Shown in pieces: positions 7,037 through 16,326 of a stretch of 64,000 nucleotides of DNA. A program made the translations under genes and the position numbers. The notes beneath the pieces were generated by a model. The model was not told the origin of the DNA. It did not search any database and worked only from the letters and a program-made list of their open reading frames with translations. This DNA comes from Desulfurococcus sp. Its GTDB lineage: Archaea; Thermoproteota; Thermoprotei_A; Sulfolobales; Desulfurococcaceae. The first letter of the stretch is position 1. Each line of letters opens with the position of its first letter. The stretch is from the NCBI GenBank assembly GCA_026626905.1, contig JAPNUX010000003.1:186001-250000 (forward strand), read 5' to 3'.

Positions 7037-7750
7037 ATGAGCAGTGAGGGGAGTAAAAGAGAGATTAGAATACTTGTAGATGAAGCACTCTACAGGGAGC
7101 TTGAGAAGAGGGCTATTTCTGAGGGTTTTAGTGATGTATCCAGCTATATTCTCAGCTTGATTACAGCTAGAATACCCTTAGAGAAGCCTAGCTTAGATAG
7201 CTTTGAGAGACTGAGGGCTCGCCTAGAGAGATTTATCCAGGATGAAATCAACAAGAGTTTAGCGTCAATTGAAGTCTTAAGACGGCAGGTTACCGATCTC
7301 ACCCAGAGAGTTGAGGAGCTAGAAGATAGAATTAAGAGTATTGAGGGGAGGGAGGCTGTAGAAGCTGTTGAAGCAGCCGTCGAGAAAGCTGGCAGGCCCC
7401 GTAAGCCGGGTAAGACGGGGATGGAGAGGCTGAGAGAGGATAAAGTACTCTTCGAGAGCTCTCTCCCACCGAGAATTCAACGCGATAGACTCTTCTCATA
7501 TTTTGAGAGAATGGGGGCTGTAATCCTACATTTAAGCAGGGAGCGGATAGCTGTAGACCCAGAGTACTGGAGGGAGTTTAAGGAGAAGTTGTTTAATGAG
7601 GTTAAGAGTAGTAGTGAAGAAGAGTTGAAGAGAATCCTAGGAGATAAAGGGTTTGCTCTCTGGAAAAACTTATATGAGGATGGCATGATCGTATATGACT
7701 CTAAGACGAGGAGCTGGAAGCCAGCGTCCGGTGAGCTGAGAGATAAATAG
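7037..7750 (+). CDS. Ribbon-helix-helix/coiled-coil protein of unknown function
   Basis: A 237-residue protein in three parts. Residues about 8-48 resemble a CopG-type ribbon-helix-helix (REIRILVDEALYRELEKRA, then VSSYILSLI). Residues about 55-105 form a long coiled coil (LRRQVTDLTQRVEELEDRI). A basic linker (GRPRKPGKTG) leads to a helical C-terminal domain of about 110 residues ending in KNLYEDGMIVYDSKTRSW, which looks like a small winged-helix or similar fold. It may be a DNA-binding protein. It lies 12 bases upstream of a metallo-beta-lactamase-fold gene, so the two are probably one transcript. I do not recognise a characterised relative. Confidence 0.65.
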   Translation: MSSEGSKREIRILVDEALYRELEKRAISEGFSDVSSYILSLITARIPLEKPSLDSFERLRARLERFIQDEINKSLASIEVLRRQVTDLTQRVEELEDRIKSIEGREAVEAVEAAVEKAGRPRKPGKTGMERLREDKVLFESSLPPRIQRDRLFSYFERMGAVILHLSRERIAVDPEYWREFKEKLFNEVKSSSEEELKRILGDKGFALWKNLYEDGMIVYDSKTRSWKPASGELRDK

Positions 7751-7762
7751 AGTAGTCGCTGC

Positions 7763-8830
7763 ATGCTGGCGAGAAGCGAGCTTAAGAGGCTGCTCGAGTA
7801 TATTGGAGTGCACAGTAATGGAGCCGTGCTACTCGGGAGAAACGTGGTTGCTGATGGATTCTCAGAGAGAGCTATAAGAGTTGTAACTCATGCCCACATA
7901 GACCATGTCTTAGGATTAGAGGATAGCGTTAAGTTCTCGAAGATTATAGCGGGAACCGCTGTAACCCTAGATCTCATCGAAGCACTAGGCTATGTTGATC
8001 GATCGATCCTCCCCCTCTACAAGCTGAAAAAGAAGCAGTTGAAGTATGGTGAGTGCGATACAACCAGTGATGATAGGCTATGCCTCCTGCCAGCCTCCCA
8101 TATCCCCGGGTCCACGCAAGTATATGTTGAATCCGATGGATTTAGGCTTGGATATACAGGCGACTTCAAGCTTGATGAAAGCACAGTTATCATGAAAGGG
8201 CTTGATGCCCTAGTCATTGAGGCAACATACGGTAACCCACACTACCGCCGGCCATTCAAGAAGGAGGTTCCAGTGCTACTCGTGGATCTAGTGGAAGAAG
8301 GGCTTCGACGCTACAAGCGAGTCTACATTTACGGCTATCACGGGAAGCTGCAGGAGGCTATGATGATACTGAGAGAAAGGGGTGTTGACGCCCCCTTCAT
8401 GCTGCCACGTAAGATATTCAATGTGACAAGGCTACTAGAGAAGCATGGATTCAGAATTAACGACTACTGGGCTGAAGAAGAATACCGTGGATTCAACAAT
8501 GAGAGAGTAGTAGTATTCAAGCATATGAGGGCAGCAGAGTATAGAAGGCTTGATGGAAGCGGACTCCACATTATTCTAAGTGGCTGGGAGTTCAAGGAGC
8601 CTGCTAGAAGACTAGACGAGTACACATTCCTGCTAGCTTTAAGTGATCACGCCGACTTCGACGAGCTCGTAGAGTACGTTGAGAAAGGGGGACCGGGGCT
8701 CGTGGTAGTTGATGCCTCGAGAGAAGGTGAAGCATGGAGCCTTAGAGAATCCCTAGTAAAGAAGGGCTTCTGCTCGATTGTCATGCCAAGCATGAACCTC
8801 CACGAGCAGCTAGAGGAGTGTAAGGGATGA
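7763..8830 (+). CDS. Metallo-beta-lactamase-fold protein, putative RNA/DNA nuclease
   Basis: A 355-residue MBL-fold protein. Seen: the metal motif THAHIDHVLG (about 47-56; HxHxDH), the ASHIPGSTQVYV and GYTGDFKL segments (about 113-137) that supply further metal ligands, and a final SDHADFDELVEYV motif (about 294-306). This order resembles nucleases related to mRNA 3'-end processing factors. The middle part (about 150-290) would be the variable cap. It would use two Zn2+ ions to cut phosphodiester bonds. The neighbouring DNA-binding-like gene upstream and a glycosyltransferase downstream do not fix its substrate. Confidence 0.75.
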   Translation: MLARSELKRLLEYIGVHSNGAVLLGRNVVADGFSERAIRVVTHAHIDHVLGLEDSVKFSKIIAGTAVTLDLIEALGYVDRSILPLYKLKKKQLKYGECDTTSDDRLCLLPASHIPGSTQVYVESDGFRLGYTGDFKLDESTVIMKGLDALVIEATYGNPHYRRPFKKEVPVLLVDLVEEGLRRYKRVYIYGYHGKLQEAMMILRERGVDAPFMLPRKIFNVTRLLEKHGFRINDYWAEEEYRGFNNERVVVFKHMRAAEYRRLDGSGLHIILSGWEFKEPARRLDEYTFLLALSDHADFDELVEYVEKGGPGLVVVDASREGEAWSLRESLVKKGFCSIVMPSMNLHEQLEECKG

Positions 8831-8837
8831 ACACCCT

Positions 8838-9953
8838 ATGGGAGAGTACATTCTAGTGAAACACCACATGTTTAACACGTACCTTATGGGGCCAGGGGGC
8901 TCAGAGTATGTGACTCTTGAAACAGCTATAGCATTAGCTAAGAAAGGCTACACAGTTTACATTGACTCAGCAACCTTGAACTCTAAGTGCAAGTTAATGG
9001 AGCTAATCGAGTACTACGGTTTAAACTATAGTGAAGCTAGATCAATAGGGCTCGGAGACCCCGGGGGAAAACCTGTTCTAACAGTTAACACGAGTGGAGA
9101 CGTGTTATCCGGGATTGGCGACGTCCTATACCTCCATTACCCTTCATTCCTCGACCACGAGACATACTACCCTGGTCTCAAGGGGTTATCAAGCATTGTA
9201 GGGAAAACCTACTCACTTATAAACTCGCTTGTATTCCCCTTGATCATGAGGCGTGTTAAAGTCTATATAGCTAACTCGAGGCTTACAGCTTCATTCTTCG
9301 AGAAATACTATGGTATTAGACCTCACATCATCCCCCCACCGGTCAACATAGATGACATCATCGAGAAGCCACTGCCACCGCGATACGAGAGAAAACCAGT
9401 AGTGCTCACAGTTGCCCGTATAAGCCCTGAGAAACACGTAGAGAACACTATATATGTGGCTAGCAGGCTGCGAAAACTAGGAGTTAAAGCTGACTTCATC
9501 GTAGCTGGGACTCTTTCAAAATACAATATAGACTACTATGACCATCTCCTAGAGCTAGCCGTCAAGGTAGGTGTCGACGACCTAGTAGACTTTAAAACTA
9601 ATATCTCGAGAAGAGAGCTTATAGAGCTCTACAGAGAGTCAATGGTTTACCTTCATCCTACCCCCAGAGAGCACTTCGGTATCTCAGTTGTTGAAGCCAT
9701 GGCTGCCGGGGTACCCACAGTACTACCCGTGGAGTCTGGGAGCTGGATTGACATAGCAGAGAGAGATAGAAGTATTGCTCTACCATACAAGAGCCTAAGT
9801 GATGCAGCCTCGGCAGTTAAACTACTATTAGAGAGGGAGGAGCTATGGTTAGAATTAAGCGAGTCCAGCAAGATGAGAGCAAGAAGAATGGACAGGCATT
9901 CATTCCACAGTAAACTATATAATACCGTGGAACCCTTACTTGCACCTAGATGA
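8838..9953 (+). CDS. Glycosyltransferase family 4-type (GT-B)
   Basis: A 371-residue GT-B glycosyltransferase. Seen: an N-terminal acceptor domain with the glycine-rich MGPGGSEYVTLE segment, a linker at PPPVNID, a second Rossmann domain starting VLTVARISPEKH (about 191-202), and the retaining-transferase motif EHFGISVVE (about 277-285; E-x7-E) followed by AMAAGVPTV. It would transfer a sugar from a nucleotide donor to a lipid, protein or polysaccharide acceptor at the membrane face. The segment MGPGGSEYV and the overall length resemble ALG11- or WbuB-type enzymes, but the acceptor is not evident. It starts seven bases after the preceding stop. Confidence 0.85.
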   Translation: MGEYILVKHHMFNTYLMGPGGSEYVTLETAIALAKKGYTVYIDSATLNSKCKLMELIEYYGLNYSEARSIGLGDPGGKPVLTVNTSGDVLSGIGDVLYLHYPSFLDHETYYPGLKGLSSIVGKTYSLINSLVFPLIMRRVKVYIANSRLTASFFEKYYGIRPHIIPPPVNIDDIIEKPLPPRYERKPVVLTVARISPEKHVENTIYVASRLRKLGVKADFIVAGTLSKYNIDYYDHLLELAVKVGVDDLVDFKTNISRRELIELYRESMVYLHPTPREHFGISVVEAMAAGVPTVLPVESGSWIDIAERDRSIALPYKSLSDAASAVKLLLEREELWLELSESSKMRARRMDRHSFHSKLYNTVEPLLAPR

Positions 9954-10023
9954 GGAGAAACCGCGATACTGAGTAGTGATGTAGAAGAGCCGTTCCGATC
10001 GAGTGCCAGGTCTTCTAGAGGAG

Positions 10024-10731
10024 TCATAGCGAGGTTTCGTGGAGTACTACAAGTAGTACTAGAAGAGCAGTGATTAAAGCTAGGAGAAGCAAATCCATTA
10101 AGTTAACCTTAATTACTACACGCGTTCTCACTAGTCTAAGTCCTCGTATCTCAGCACTTATACCACTCCACACAGCTCTATTATAGTTTACTGAGAGAAG
10201 AGGAGTGAGAATGGAGGCCAGGTCTGAAGGCTTCAATGGTATCCTACTATACCCCCTCTGCTTTCGCATGAAGAGCACCTCCTCCAGATCCCTCTTAATC
10301 AATGGAATTGACCTTAACGCGTAGGATACAGCGAGAGCAATAGAGTAGGGGAGTCCAAGTTCTTTCGTAAGCCCTCGAGCAATCTCGCTACTGCTGTGCG
10401 TTAAAGCGAATACTCCACCAGCACCAGCTATTAGTAGCAGCCTGAGAGATACAATGGTAAACTCTTCTAGAGCGTGTCTTCTAATAGTGAGGAAGCCGAT
10501 CTCAGCGACAGCCGGGCCAGTGTTAGCGAAGACCAGAGCGTTAACGAAGACCCCGAACAAGCCTATAGCTACTAAAGTTAGCAGATACACCACTCTTCTG
10601 CCCCCGTAGGTAAAGCTAATAGCTATGCTTACAAGCGAGGCTACAGTAAGCCAGAGGGTATCTCTGACGATGAACGCTAGTAGCGTCATTACAATAGCAT
10701 ATATGAAGGATGAGTAGACGTGCGGCTTCAC
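10024..10731 (-). CDS. ecfT: ECF transporter transmembrane component EcfT (module 1)
   Basis: A 235-residue membrane protein with about five hydrophobic spans. The cytoplasmic helix contains EEVLFMRKQRGYSR (about 162-175), which resembles the A-R-G type coupling motif of EcfT/CbiQ proteins. It would join an interchangeable substrate-binding S component to the ATPases. It overlaps the ATPase gene upstream by four bases, and no S component lies nearby, as in group II ECF systems where S proteins are encoded elsewhere. Confidence 0.82.
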   Translation of the reverse strand: MKPHVYSSFIYAIVMTLLAFIVRDTLWLTVASLVSIAISFTYGGRRVVYLLTLVAIGLFGVFVNALVFANTGPAVAEIGFLTIRRHALEEFTIVSLRLLLIAGAGGVFALTHSSSEIARGLTKELGLPYSIALAVSYALRSIPLIKRDLEEVLFMRKQRGYSRIPLKPSDLASILTPLLSVNYNRAVWSGISAEIRGLRLVRTRVVIKVNLMDLLLLALITALLVLLVVLHETSL

Positions 10732-12128
10732 GTATACCCCCTGCTAATAGATTTGTACATAGCTTCAACTACACTACACTTATCGGCTTCGCGAACCCCT
10801 CCATCTCCAACCACGTAGACTCTATCAGCTACATCTGCAATGAGCCTCGGGTCATGAGTTGCTATGAGGATACCGCGCTTCTTCAACTTTAACTCTCTGA
10901 GGAGCTCGATAAGCCTGTTGTACAAAGCATAGTCTATCCCGGATGTGGGTTCATCAAGTATCATTAAGCGTGACCCGTAGGCATAGGAGATAAGTAGAGT
11001 CAACCACCTCCTCTGACCATGGCTTAAACGGAGGGGGTGTAGCCGGCGTACCTCACTGAACCATGGGTACATTGACACCAGCTCCTCGAACCCTACGCCT
11101 GTTCTACGGGATACATCTAATAGCTCTTTTTCAACGCTTCCATGAATGAAAGCTATATCCGGGTTCTGGGGGGCGTAGAAGACTCCTCTACCACCACCTT
11201 TAACCTCGCCTTCCAGTGGCCTAATGAATCCTGCTAGTGTCCTCAGTATAGTAGTTTTACCCGAGCCGTTAGGTCCTGCTAGGACTACCACCTCACCGCG
11301 TCTTACATGCATGTTGACGTCTCTAACTAGTGGGGTATTATACCCGACTGATAGACCCCGTGCTTCAATTACTACTTCACCACTAGAATTAGAGGCTTCT
11401 CTGCATTCAACTGCCTTCTCGTAGTTAACTGGGAAGCCTTTCCTCAGGGCCTGTATCTTACGCTCTGCAAGCACGTAGACCTCGTCAACTACATCAGTGA
11501 AGAATTCCACTTTATGCTCTGTGAGAAGGATTGAACACCCCTTCTTCTTCCCTTCAGCAATGATCTTCTTGACTAGCCCTACCCCATTCGGGTCAAGGCT
11601 TGATGAAGGCTCGTCAAGCAGAAGTACTCTTGGATCATGTATTATTGAGAGCGCTATAGCTAAACGCTTTTTCTCACCACCAGATAAATTCTCCACGTGC
11701 TCCTCCGCTTTGCCAGCTAAGCCTAGAGTCCCGAGGATTTGAAACGCCTTCCTCCTAGCCTCCTCGTAACTGTAGCCTCTTGCTTCTAAGACCACTGTAG
11801 CTTCATCGAGAGGTGTCGGGTAGATGATCTGCCTCTCCGGATCCTGCATTATAAAGCCTACTTCACTGGGTATCCTAGTGTACTCACTGTAATCCAGGGG
11901 GTTTAAGCCGTTGAGGCTGATAGAGCCTTCTACAACCCCGTTTAGAAAGTGCTTGAGAACACCTGTAACCGCTAGGAGGAGTAGTGTCTTGCCCGTACCC
12001 GAGGGCCCGGCCACCATTACAGTTCTACCAGTCTCAACTCTCAGCGTGCTCTCAACTATGACAGGATGCTTGGAGTTGAAGCCGGCTAGCTTGATCTCCG
12101 CGTGTATCCCGTTATCCACAGCACTCAC
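10728..12128 (-). CDS. Fused dual ECF ATPase, EcfA-EcfA' (module 1)
   Basis: A 466-residue protein with two complete ABC domains in tandem. First half: Walker A GPSGTGKTLL (about 41-50), Q-loop IMQDPERQI, signature LSGGEKKRLA and Walker B VLLLDEPSSSLD. Second half: Walker A GPNGSGKTTI, Q-loop YAPQNPD, the less usual signature LSHGQRRW and Walker B LMILDEPTSGID. The DPxxQ motif in the first half is typical of ECF ATPases. One polypeptide would thus supply both nucleotide-binding domains for the EcfT partner that overlaps it downstream. The S component and vitamin are unknown. Confidence 0.88.
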   Translation of the reverse strand: MSAVDNGIHAEIKLAGFNSKHPVIVESTLRVETGRTVMVAGPSGTGKTLLLLAVTGVLKHFLNGVVEGSISLNGLNPLDYSEYTRIPSEVGFIMQDPERQIIYPTPLDEATVVLEARGYSYEEARRKAFQILGTLGLAGKAEEHVENLSGGEKKRLAIALSIIHDPRVLLLDEPSSSLDPNGVGLVKKIIAEGKKKGCSILLTEHKVEFFTDVVDEVYVLAERKIQALRKGFPVNYEKAVECREASNSSGEVVIEARGLSVGYNTPLVRDVNMHVRRGEVVVLAGPNGSGKTTILRTLAGFIRPLEGEVKGGGRGVFYAPQNPDIAFIHGSVEKELLDVSRRTGVGFEELVSMYPWFSEVRRLHPLRLSHGQRRWLTLLISYAYGSRLMILDEPTSGIDYALYNRLIELLRELKLKKRGILIATHDPRLIADVADRVYVVGDGGVREADKCSVVEAMYKSISRGYT

Positions 12129-12239
12129 TCTCTGTAATCTAACTAGTAATCAACAGGTTATTTGATGTAAAGTTAATAGTAGCTTGCTGAGAGGGAAAAT
12201 GGCTTTAGAAGTGTTCACTGTAGTGTGCATGCTTGTGCT

Positions 12240-13481
12240 TCAGGAGAGTTCTGTTTTCTCAGTGAATAATACGTAAGAGCCGGATTCAGGATTATACATG
12301 TATGTCTCTAGAACACCTTTCCCTAGAGCTCTAAACCCCCACAGCGTCCTAATACAGTTCTCGCCACTACAGAGAGCCTCTACATCCCTCGGATTCTTCT
12401 GGCTGGATGTGATTAAGCTTCTCACAGCTGCGACTTCCCTGTATACTTCATCCCTCTGGAGGCTTAAGGCTTCGAGTAGCTGAGCAAATATTACGATGGC
12501 ATCATAGCCTAAACTGAATAAGGGTGTTATGAACTCGCCTCTACTATTCAAGGCCATCACAGGTCTCTCTTTTCTCACAGTCTCTATGAACTTCTCTTCA
12601 TCCTCCACTATTTTCACGTGGTATCCTTTCTCAGCCAGGTACCTGGCTACAGTTGTCGAGGTATTCTTCTCGAGCACGATGCTGCTTCCAGCAGGATACC
12701 TTGTTAGCACTGCTAGAAGTATTTCCTCGGGAAGCAGGAAGCCTATTTCCCTCAAGTATACTGCTAGCGATGATGCATCAATATTGAAGACTACGCCTAT
12801 ATCAGCACCAATGGCTCTAGTGGATAATGCCACCTTCCCCATATCACTCGTCATGGGGTAGGCTCCTGATTCAACTCTACCACTACTCATTAATGTATGC
12901 TCTAATCCAAGTGAAGCCATCATTTTCCTCAGGATATCGCCTGAAGCACCATGACTGTAGCTTGCAACAATATTGAGTCTAGCTGCTGAGACATCATCAG
13001 ATTTAATGAAGCTTATCAATGCTGAAGCATAGAGCTCGTGCATGTATTCAGCGTAGTTAACCCAACCGATACTAGTAGTTGTGCTACCCGGCGGGGAGCT
13101 TATCGCTGATACTACATCTACAGCGTTCTTCCCAATTAACTCATACCCGGGTGCTTTATACAGCCTTATGGTAATAAAACCTGGTCTCGTAGGGCTTACA
13201 TGAATGTTGAAGCCTCCAGTAGCCCCAAACCGCTTCATGCTGAAAGATATCTCGCCGTTAACAGCCTCGTGGAAGTCCATTACATCGCAGCCAACACTCA
13301 TTAATCCAGCTGTTAACGCCCTCTTAAGCATCCGTGAGACCGGGGTTGAATCTCTTCCACTTACAACAAGAGCTTTTCCTCCAAGCTTCGAGCCGAAGAC
13401 TACTCCAAGCATTACTACATCCTCAAGTCTTATATCAGTTAGAGGCCTACCTGTTATCCTCCCATCAAGCACTCTGAGCAT
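12240..13481 (-). CDS. Degenerate phosphomannomutase-like protein (probable pseudoenzyme)
   Basis: A protein of about 413 residues with the four-domain phosphohexomutase layout but altered active-site loops. Around the phosphoserine, the usual TASHNP is replaced by a HVSPTR stretch: a serine remains, but the HNP is lost. The Mg2+ loop DGDADR is replaced by NIDASS, keeping one of three Asp. The C-terminal RxSGTEP phosphate loop is not found. The start chosen, ATG 13481, has GAGGTGG 9-10 bases upstream; an in-frame TTG at 13499 is the alternative. It overlaps the nucleotidyltransferase gene by 17 bases. The fused bacterial enzymes with nucleotidyltransferase, hexapeptide and PMM-like domains suggest it is a regulatory or structural partner. 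Confidence 0.7.
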   Translation of the reverse strand: MLRVLDGRITGRPLTDIRLEDVVMLGVVFGSKLGGKALVVSGRDSTPVSRMLKRALTAGLMSVGCDVMDFHEAVNGEISFSMKRFGATGGFNIHVSPTRPGFITIRLYKAPGYELIGKNAVDVVSAISSPPGSTTTSIGWVNYAEYMHELYASALISFIKSDDVSAARLNIVASYSHGASGDILRKMMASLGLEHTLMSSGRVESGAYPMTSDMGKVALSTRAIGADIGVVFNIDASSLAVYLREIGFLLPEEILLAVLTRYPAGSSIVLEKNTSTTVARYLAEKGYHVKIVEDEEKFIETVRKERPVMALNSRGEFITPLFSLGYDAIVIFAQLLEALSLQRDEVYREVAAVRSLITSSQKNPRDVEALCSGENCIRTLWGFRALGKGVLETYMYNPESGSYVLFTEKTELS

Positions 13482-14601
13482 AAGGAGATACCACCTCAAC
13501 CGGCTCCATAATGCTATTCCTTAGCTCGCCTGAAACAATACGTCTAGTTCCAATAATAGATGAGTAGACTCGGGTCTCCCGAGATATCTTCACGTTATTC
13601 ATGACTATGGAGTCGTATATTACTGAGTCCCTGCCTACAATAGTGCCATGCCATACTATACTCTCCACCATCCTCGAGCCCTCCTCTACTACAACCCCAT
13701 CCTCTAGCACAGCGTATGGTCCTACCACTGCTCCCTCCTTCACTCTAACCTCTCTACCAATATAAACTGGAGGCCGAATTTCACCTCTTACATCAGATGA
13801 TGGGTGAATATATACTCCTGGCGAAACCTCTGTAGCAGGAGGCTTTATACCTGCAATCTTCCCGTCGAGAAGATCCCACATAACACTCTTATATGTGTCT
13901 ATTCTGCCAATATCACTCCAGTAGACTCTATGGCTTAAAACATATCCTTTAACCTTAAATCCATTTTCAACAAGATAAGGGAATACATGGCGCCCAAAGT
14001 CCATTAACCCTGGGTTTCTCTCGAGGACTTCGAGCACGTAGGGGTTGAAAACGTATATTCCAGCGTTAACTAGATTCTCGTATGCAGATGTACTTCTCCT
14101 TCTGTAGTAGGCTAGACTGAGCAGGTATGCTTCAAGAGAGACAGGTTTTTCAACAAATAATGCTACATCCATGTTTTCATCTAAGTATACTACGCCGTAG
14201 GGTAGGGGGTTCTCAACCTGCTTAAGAGCTATTGTTGCAGCAGGGTTAGCGGATAAGTGGTACCCGTATATCTCACTGTAGTCGGCGTTACATATGACAT
14301 CCCCCATTGCCACGATGAAGTGGTCTCTAATGTAGTTGCCGAGTAATCTGACAGCATCAGCTGTATCCTTGGAGTCCAGTAGGACTGGTTTAGCGTGGGG
14401 GTGATTGCTGAAATACCTCACGATCTGCTCTCCGAGGTATCTAGCAGCTATAACTATCTCTTTAAATCCACGGGTATTCAAGTAATCTACGATATGCTCT
14501 AGTATCGGCTTGCCAGCTAAAGGCACCATGGGTTTAGGGACAATCCTTGTCAAAGGGTACATTCTACTTCCTAATCCACCAGCTAAAAGGATGACAGTCA
14601 A
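13465..14601 (-). CDS. Sugar-1-phosphate nucleotidyltransferase (mannose-1-P guanylyltransferase/glucose-1-P type)
   Basis: A 378-residue protein. The N-terminal NTP-transferase domain carries the signature LLAGGLGSRMYPLTR and KPMVPLAGKPIL (residues about 5-31), AMGDVI (Mg2+/sugar binding, near 97) and VEKP (near 154). The C-terminal part (about 245-378) has hexapeptide-type left-handed beta-helix repeats (YIGREVRVKEGAVVGPYAVL and following). It would make NDP-sugar from a sugar-1-phosphate and NTP for glycan or glycolipid synthesis. Its last 17 bases overlap the degenerate mutase-like gene, so the two products are probably made together and may form a complex. GDP-mannose versus UDP/dTDP-glucose cannot be fixed. 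Confidence 0.85.
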   Translation of the reverse strand: MTVILLAGGLGSRMYPLTRIVPKPMVPLAGKPILEHIVDYLNTRGFKEIVIAARYLGEQIVRYFSNHPHAKPVLLDSKDTADAVRLLGNYIRDHFIVAMGDVICNADYSEIYGYHLSANPAATIALKQVENPLPYGVVYLDENMDVALFVEKPVSLEAYLLSLAYYRRRSTSAYENLVNAGIYVFNPYVLEVLERNPGLMDFGRHVFPYLVENGFKVKGYVLSHRVYWSDIGRIDTYKSVMWDLLDGKIAGIKPPATEVSPGVYIHPSSDVRGEIRPPVYIGREVRVKEGAVVGPYAVLEDGVVVEEGSRMVESIVWHGTIVGRDSVIYDSIVMNNVKISRETRVYSSIIGTRRIVSGELRNSIMEPVEVVSPYAQSA

Positions 14602-14788
14602 CCCTAATCCATCCCTAGCTAATTATCTTGGTCTTCCCGAGATAATAAATTCCTAAGAGTAAGATAGTGCGGCATGCTCTGCTAGTCTGCTGGATCTCCA
14701 TTAATATCACTGAAAGCAGGCTGCTACTAAGTGTTTTAAGCTTACCTGGCATACCTACTGCTGGTAGCGAATACTGGAGGGAGCATGA

Positions 14789-16303
14789 ATGAGTATAGGA
14801 AGGCTTATCGCAATCATGTCTGTAATATTCATTATATCATACCTGCTGATGTCTTTCATTCACCTCTCAGGGCCTATGGGCGAGCAGATAATTGAGATCA
14901 TGAGAAGAGAGTACGGATCAACCATAGATCCTAATTCAAGCTACGCTGTCTTCGTTGAAGCACTCACAATGACGATATTCTTCACGGTAATAGCGCTTAC
15001 AGTAATTAAGATGGAGTGGCGGGTAGCAGCTGCTGCAGCAGGTATCGGTATACTAGCTTTAACAGGTATTGTACCCCCGCAGAACTTCGTTAACTACGCT
15101 GTAGACTGGAATTTAATATTATTCCTAATAGGCTCCATGACGCTCGCCGGTATTCTAAAAGAAGCCGGGGTTTTCAAGAAGCTCGCAGTGAATTTAATGG
15201 AGAGGAGTGAGTCAGCCTCAATTCTACTCACCCTCCTCGGATTATTCTCAGCGTTTTCATCGATTATCCTAGGTGAGGTTACAAGCATAATCTACGCTAT
15301 GATGATAGTATTAGAGTTAAGCAGGATTCTAAAGGTGAGCGTGAAGCCTCTTATAGTATTCACTGTACTAGCTACGAACACAGGGAGCCTAGCGCTACCT
15401 ATCGGCAACCCTATAGGCTTGTACATTGCTTTCCAGGCTGATATACCGGTCGTGGAGTTCGTGGTGAGGAGCTTTACGCTCTCACTGCTCGAGTTAGCTA
15501 TCTTGATATTGCTATTCAAGCTAATACAGCGTAGCTACGTTAGTAGGCTAGACTCCGAGCTGAAGGCTTCGAGAGAGCAGATCCTGAAGCTAGCTACAAG
15601 CAGGACTCTCGAGGTAAATCATGAAGCTGAGAGACGCTTCAGAATGGGTGTTCTCGTTCTCTTCGTTTTCATCACGCTAGTAGTATCAAGTGAGTACATT
15701 GCTAAGCTATTAAGCGATCTGAGCCATGTTAGTGTATCAAGCTCCTCGCTACTAGCCTTCACACCCTACTTCTCGATAGTACTAGCGTTAATTCTAATAG
15801 ACCCAGCCCGCATGAACGAGCTGGTTTCTTCAGCAGTCGAGTGGCCATCAGTAGTATTCTTCATATCACTCTTCATTCTAGCGTACTCTCTAAGCTATAC
15901 AGGTGCAATAGCTAAGATAGCATACATGATTGCATCGGTAGCTGAACCCGGTACATCCTGGGGTAACATAGCGGTAACCAGCGTGCTTCTCACAGGCTCA
16001 GCGGCTTTAAGCTCTGTTCTAGACAACCTTTCAGTTGTAGTGACACTAATGCAGCCGACAATCCTGCTGGTTAAGCTAGGCTTAACTAGCATGACGTACT
16101 TCGCCCTACTCTACGGTGGAGTACTCGGAGGCAACTACACGCCTATAGGGTCGACAGCTAACATAATAGCGGTATCTATGGCTGAGAGAAGTAAGATGAG
16201 TGTTTCATGGGGTGAATGGCTTAAAATAGCCTTTGTAACCACGACGTCCCAGATCATTATGGCGCTAGCATGGAGCTACATGTGGATTATGACAGGTGGT
16301 TAA
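14789..16303 (+). CDS. ArsB/NhaD-type (SLC13-related) ion transporter
   Basis: A 504-residue membrane protein with about 12 hydrophobic spans. The repeated half-motifs TGSLALPIGNPIGLYIAF (about 202-219) and YTPIGSTANIIAVSMAE (about 450-466) are the paired N-P-x-G/T-A-N-type hairpins of the ion transporter superfamily that contains ArsB, NhaD and SLC13 carriers. It would move an anion or Na+/H+ across the membrane. GGAGGGAG lies just upstream of the ATG. A central cytoplasmic loop (about 250-285) is highly charged. The substrate is not evident, and no arsenic genes lie nearby. Confidence 0.8.
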   Translation: MSIGRLIAIMSVIFIISYLLMSFIHLSGPMGEQIIEIMRREYGSTIDPNSSYAVFVEALTMTIFFTVIALTVIKMEWRVAAAAAGIGILALTGIVPPQNFVNYAVDWNLILFLIGSMTLAGILKEAGVFKKLAVNLMERSESASILLTLLGLFSAFSSIILGEVTSIIYAMMIVLELSRILKVSVKPLIVFTVLATNTGSLALPIGNPIGLYIAFQADIPVVEFVVRSFTLSLLELAILILLFKLIQRSYVSRLDSELKASREQILKLATSRTLEVNHEAERRFRMGVLVLFVFITLVVSSEYIAKLLSDLSHVSVSSSSLLAFTPYFSIVLALILIDPARMNELVSSAVEWPSVVFFISLFILAYSLSYTGAIAKIAYMIASVAEPGTSWGNIAVTSVLLTGSAALSSVLDNLSVVVTLMQPTILLVKLGLTSMTYFALLYGGVLGGNYTPIGSTANIIAVSMAERSKMSVSWGEWLKIAFVTTTSQIIMALAWSYMWIMTGG

Positions 16304-16326
16304 AAATGCTGTTAATGAACACTGGT

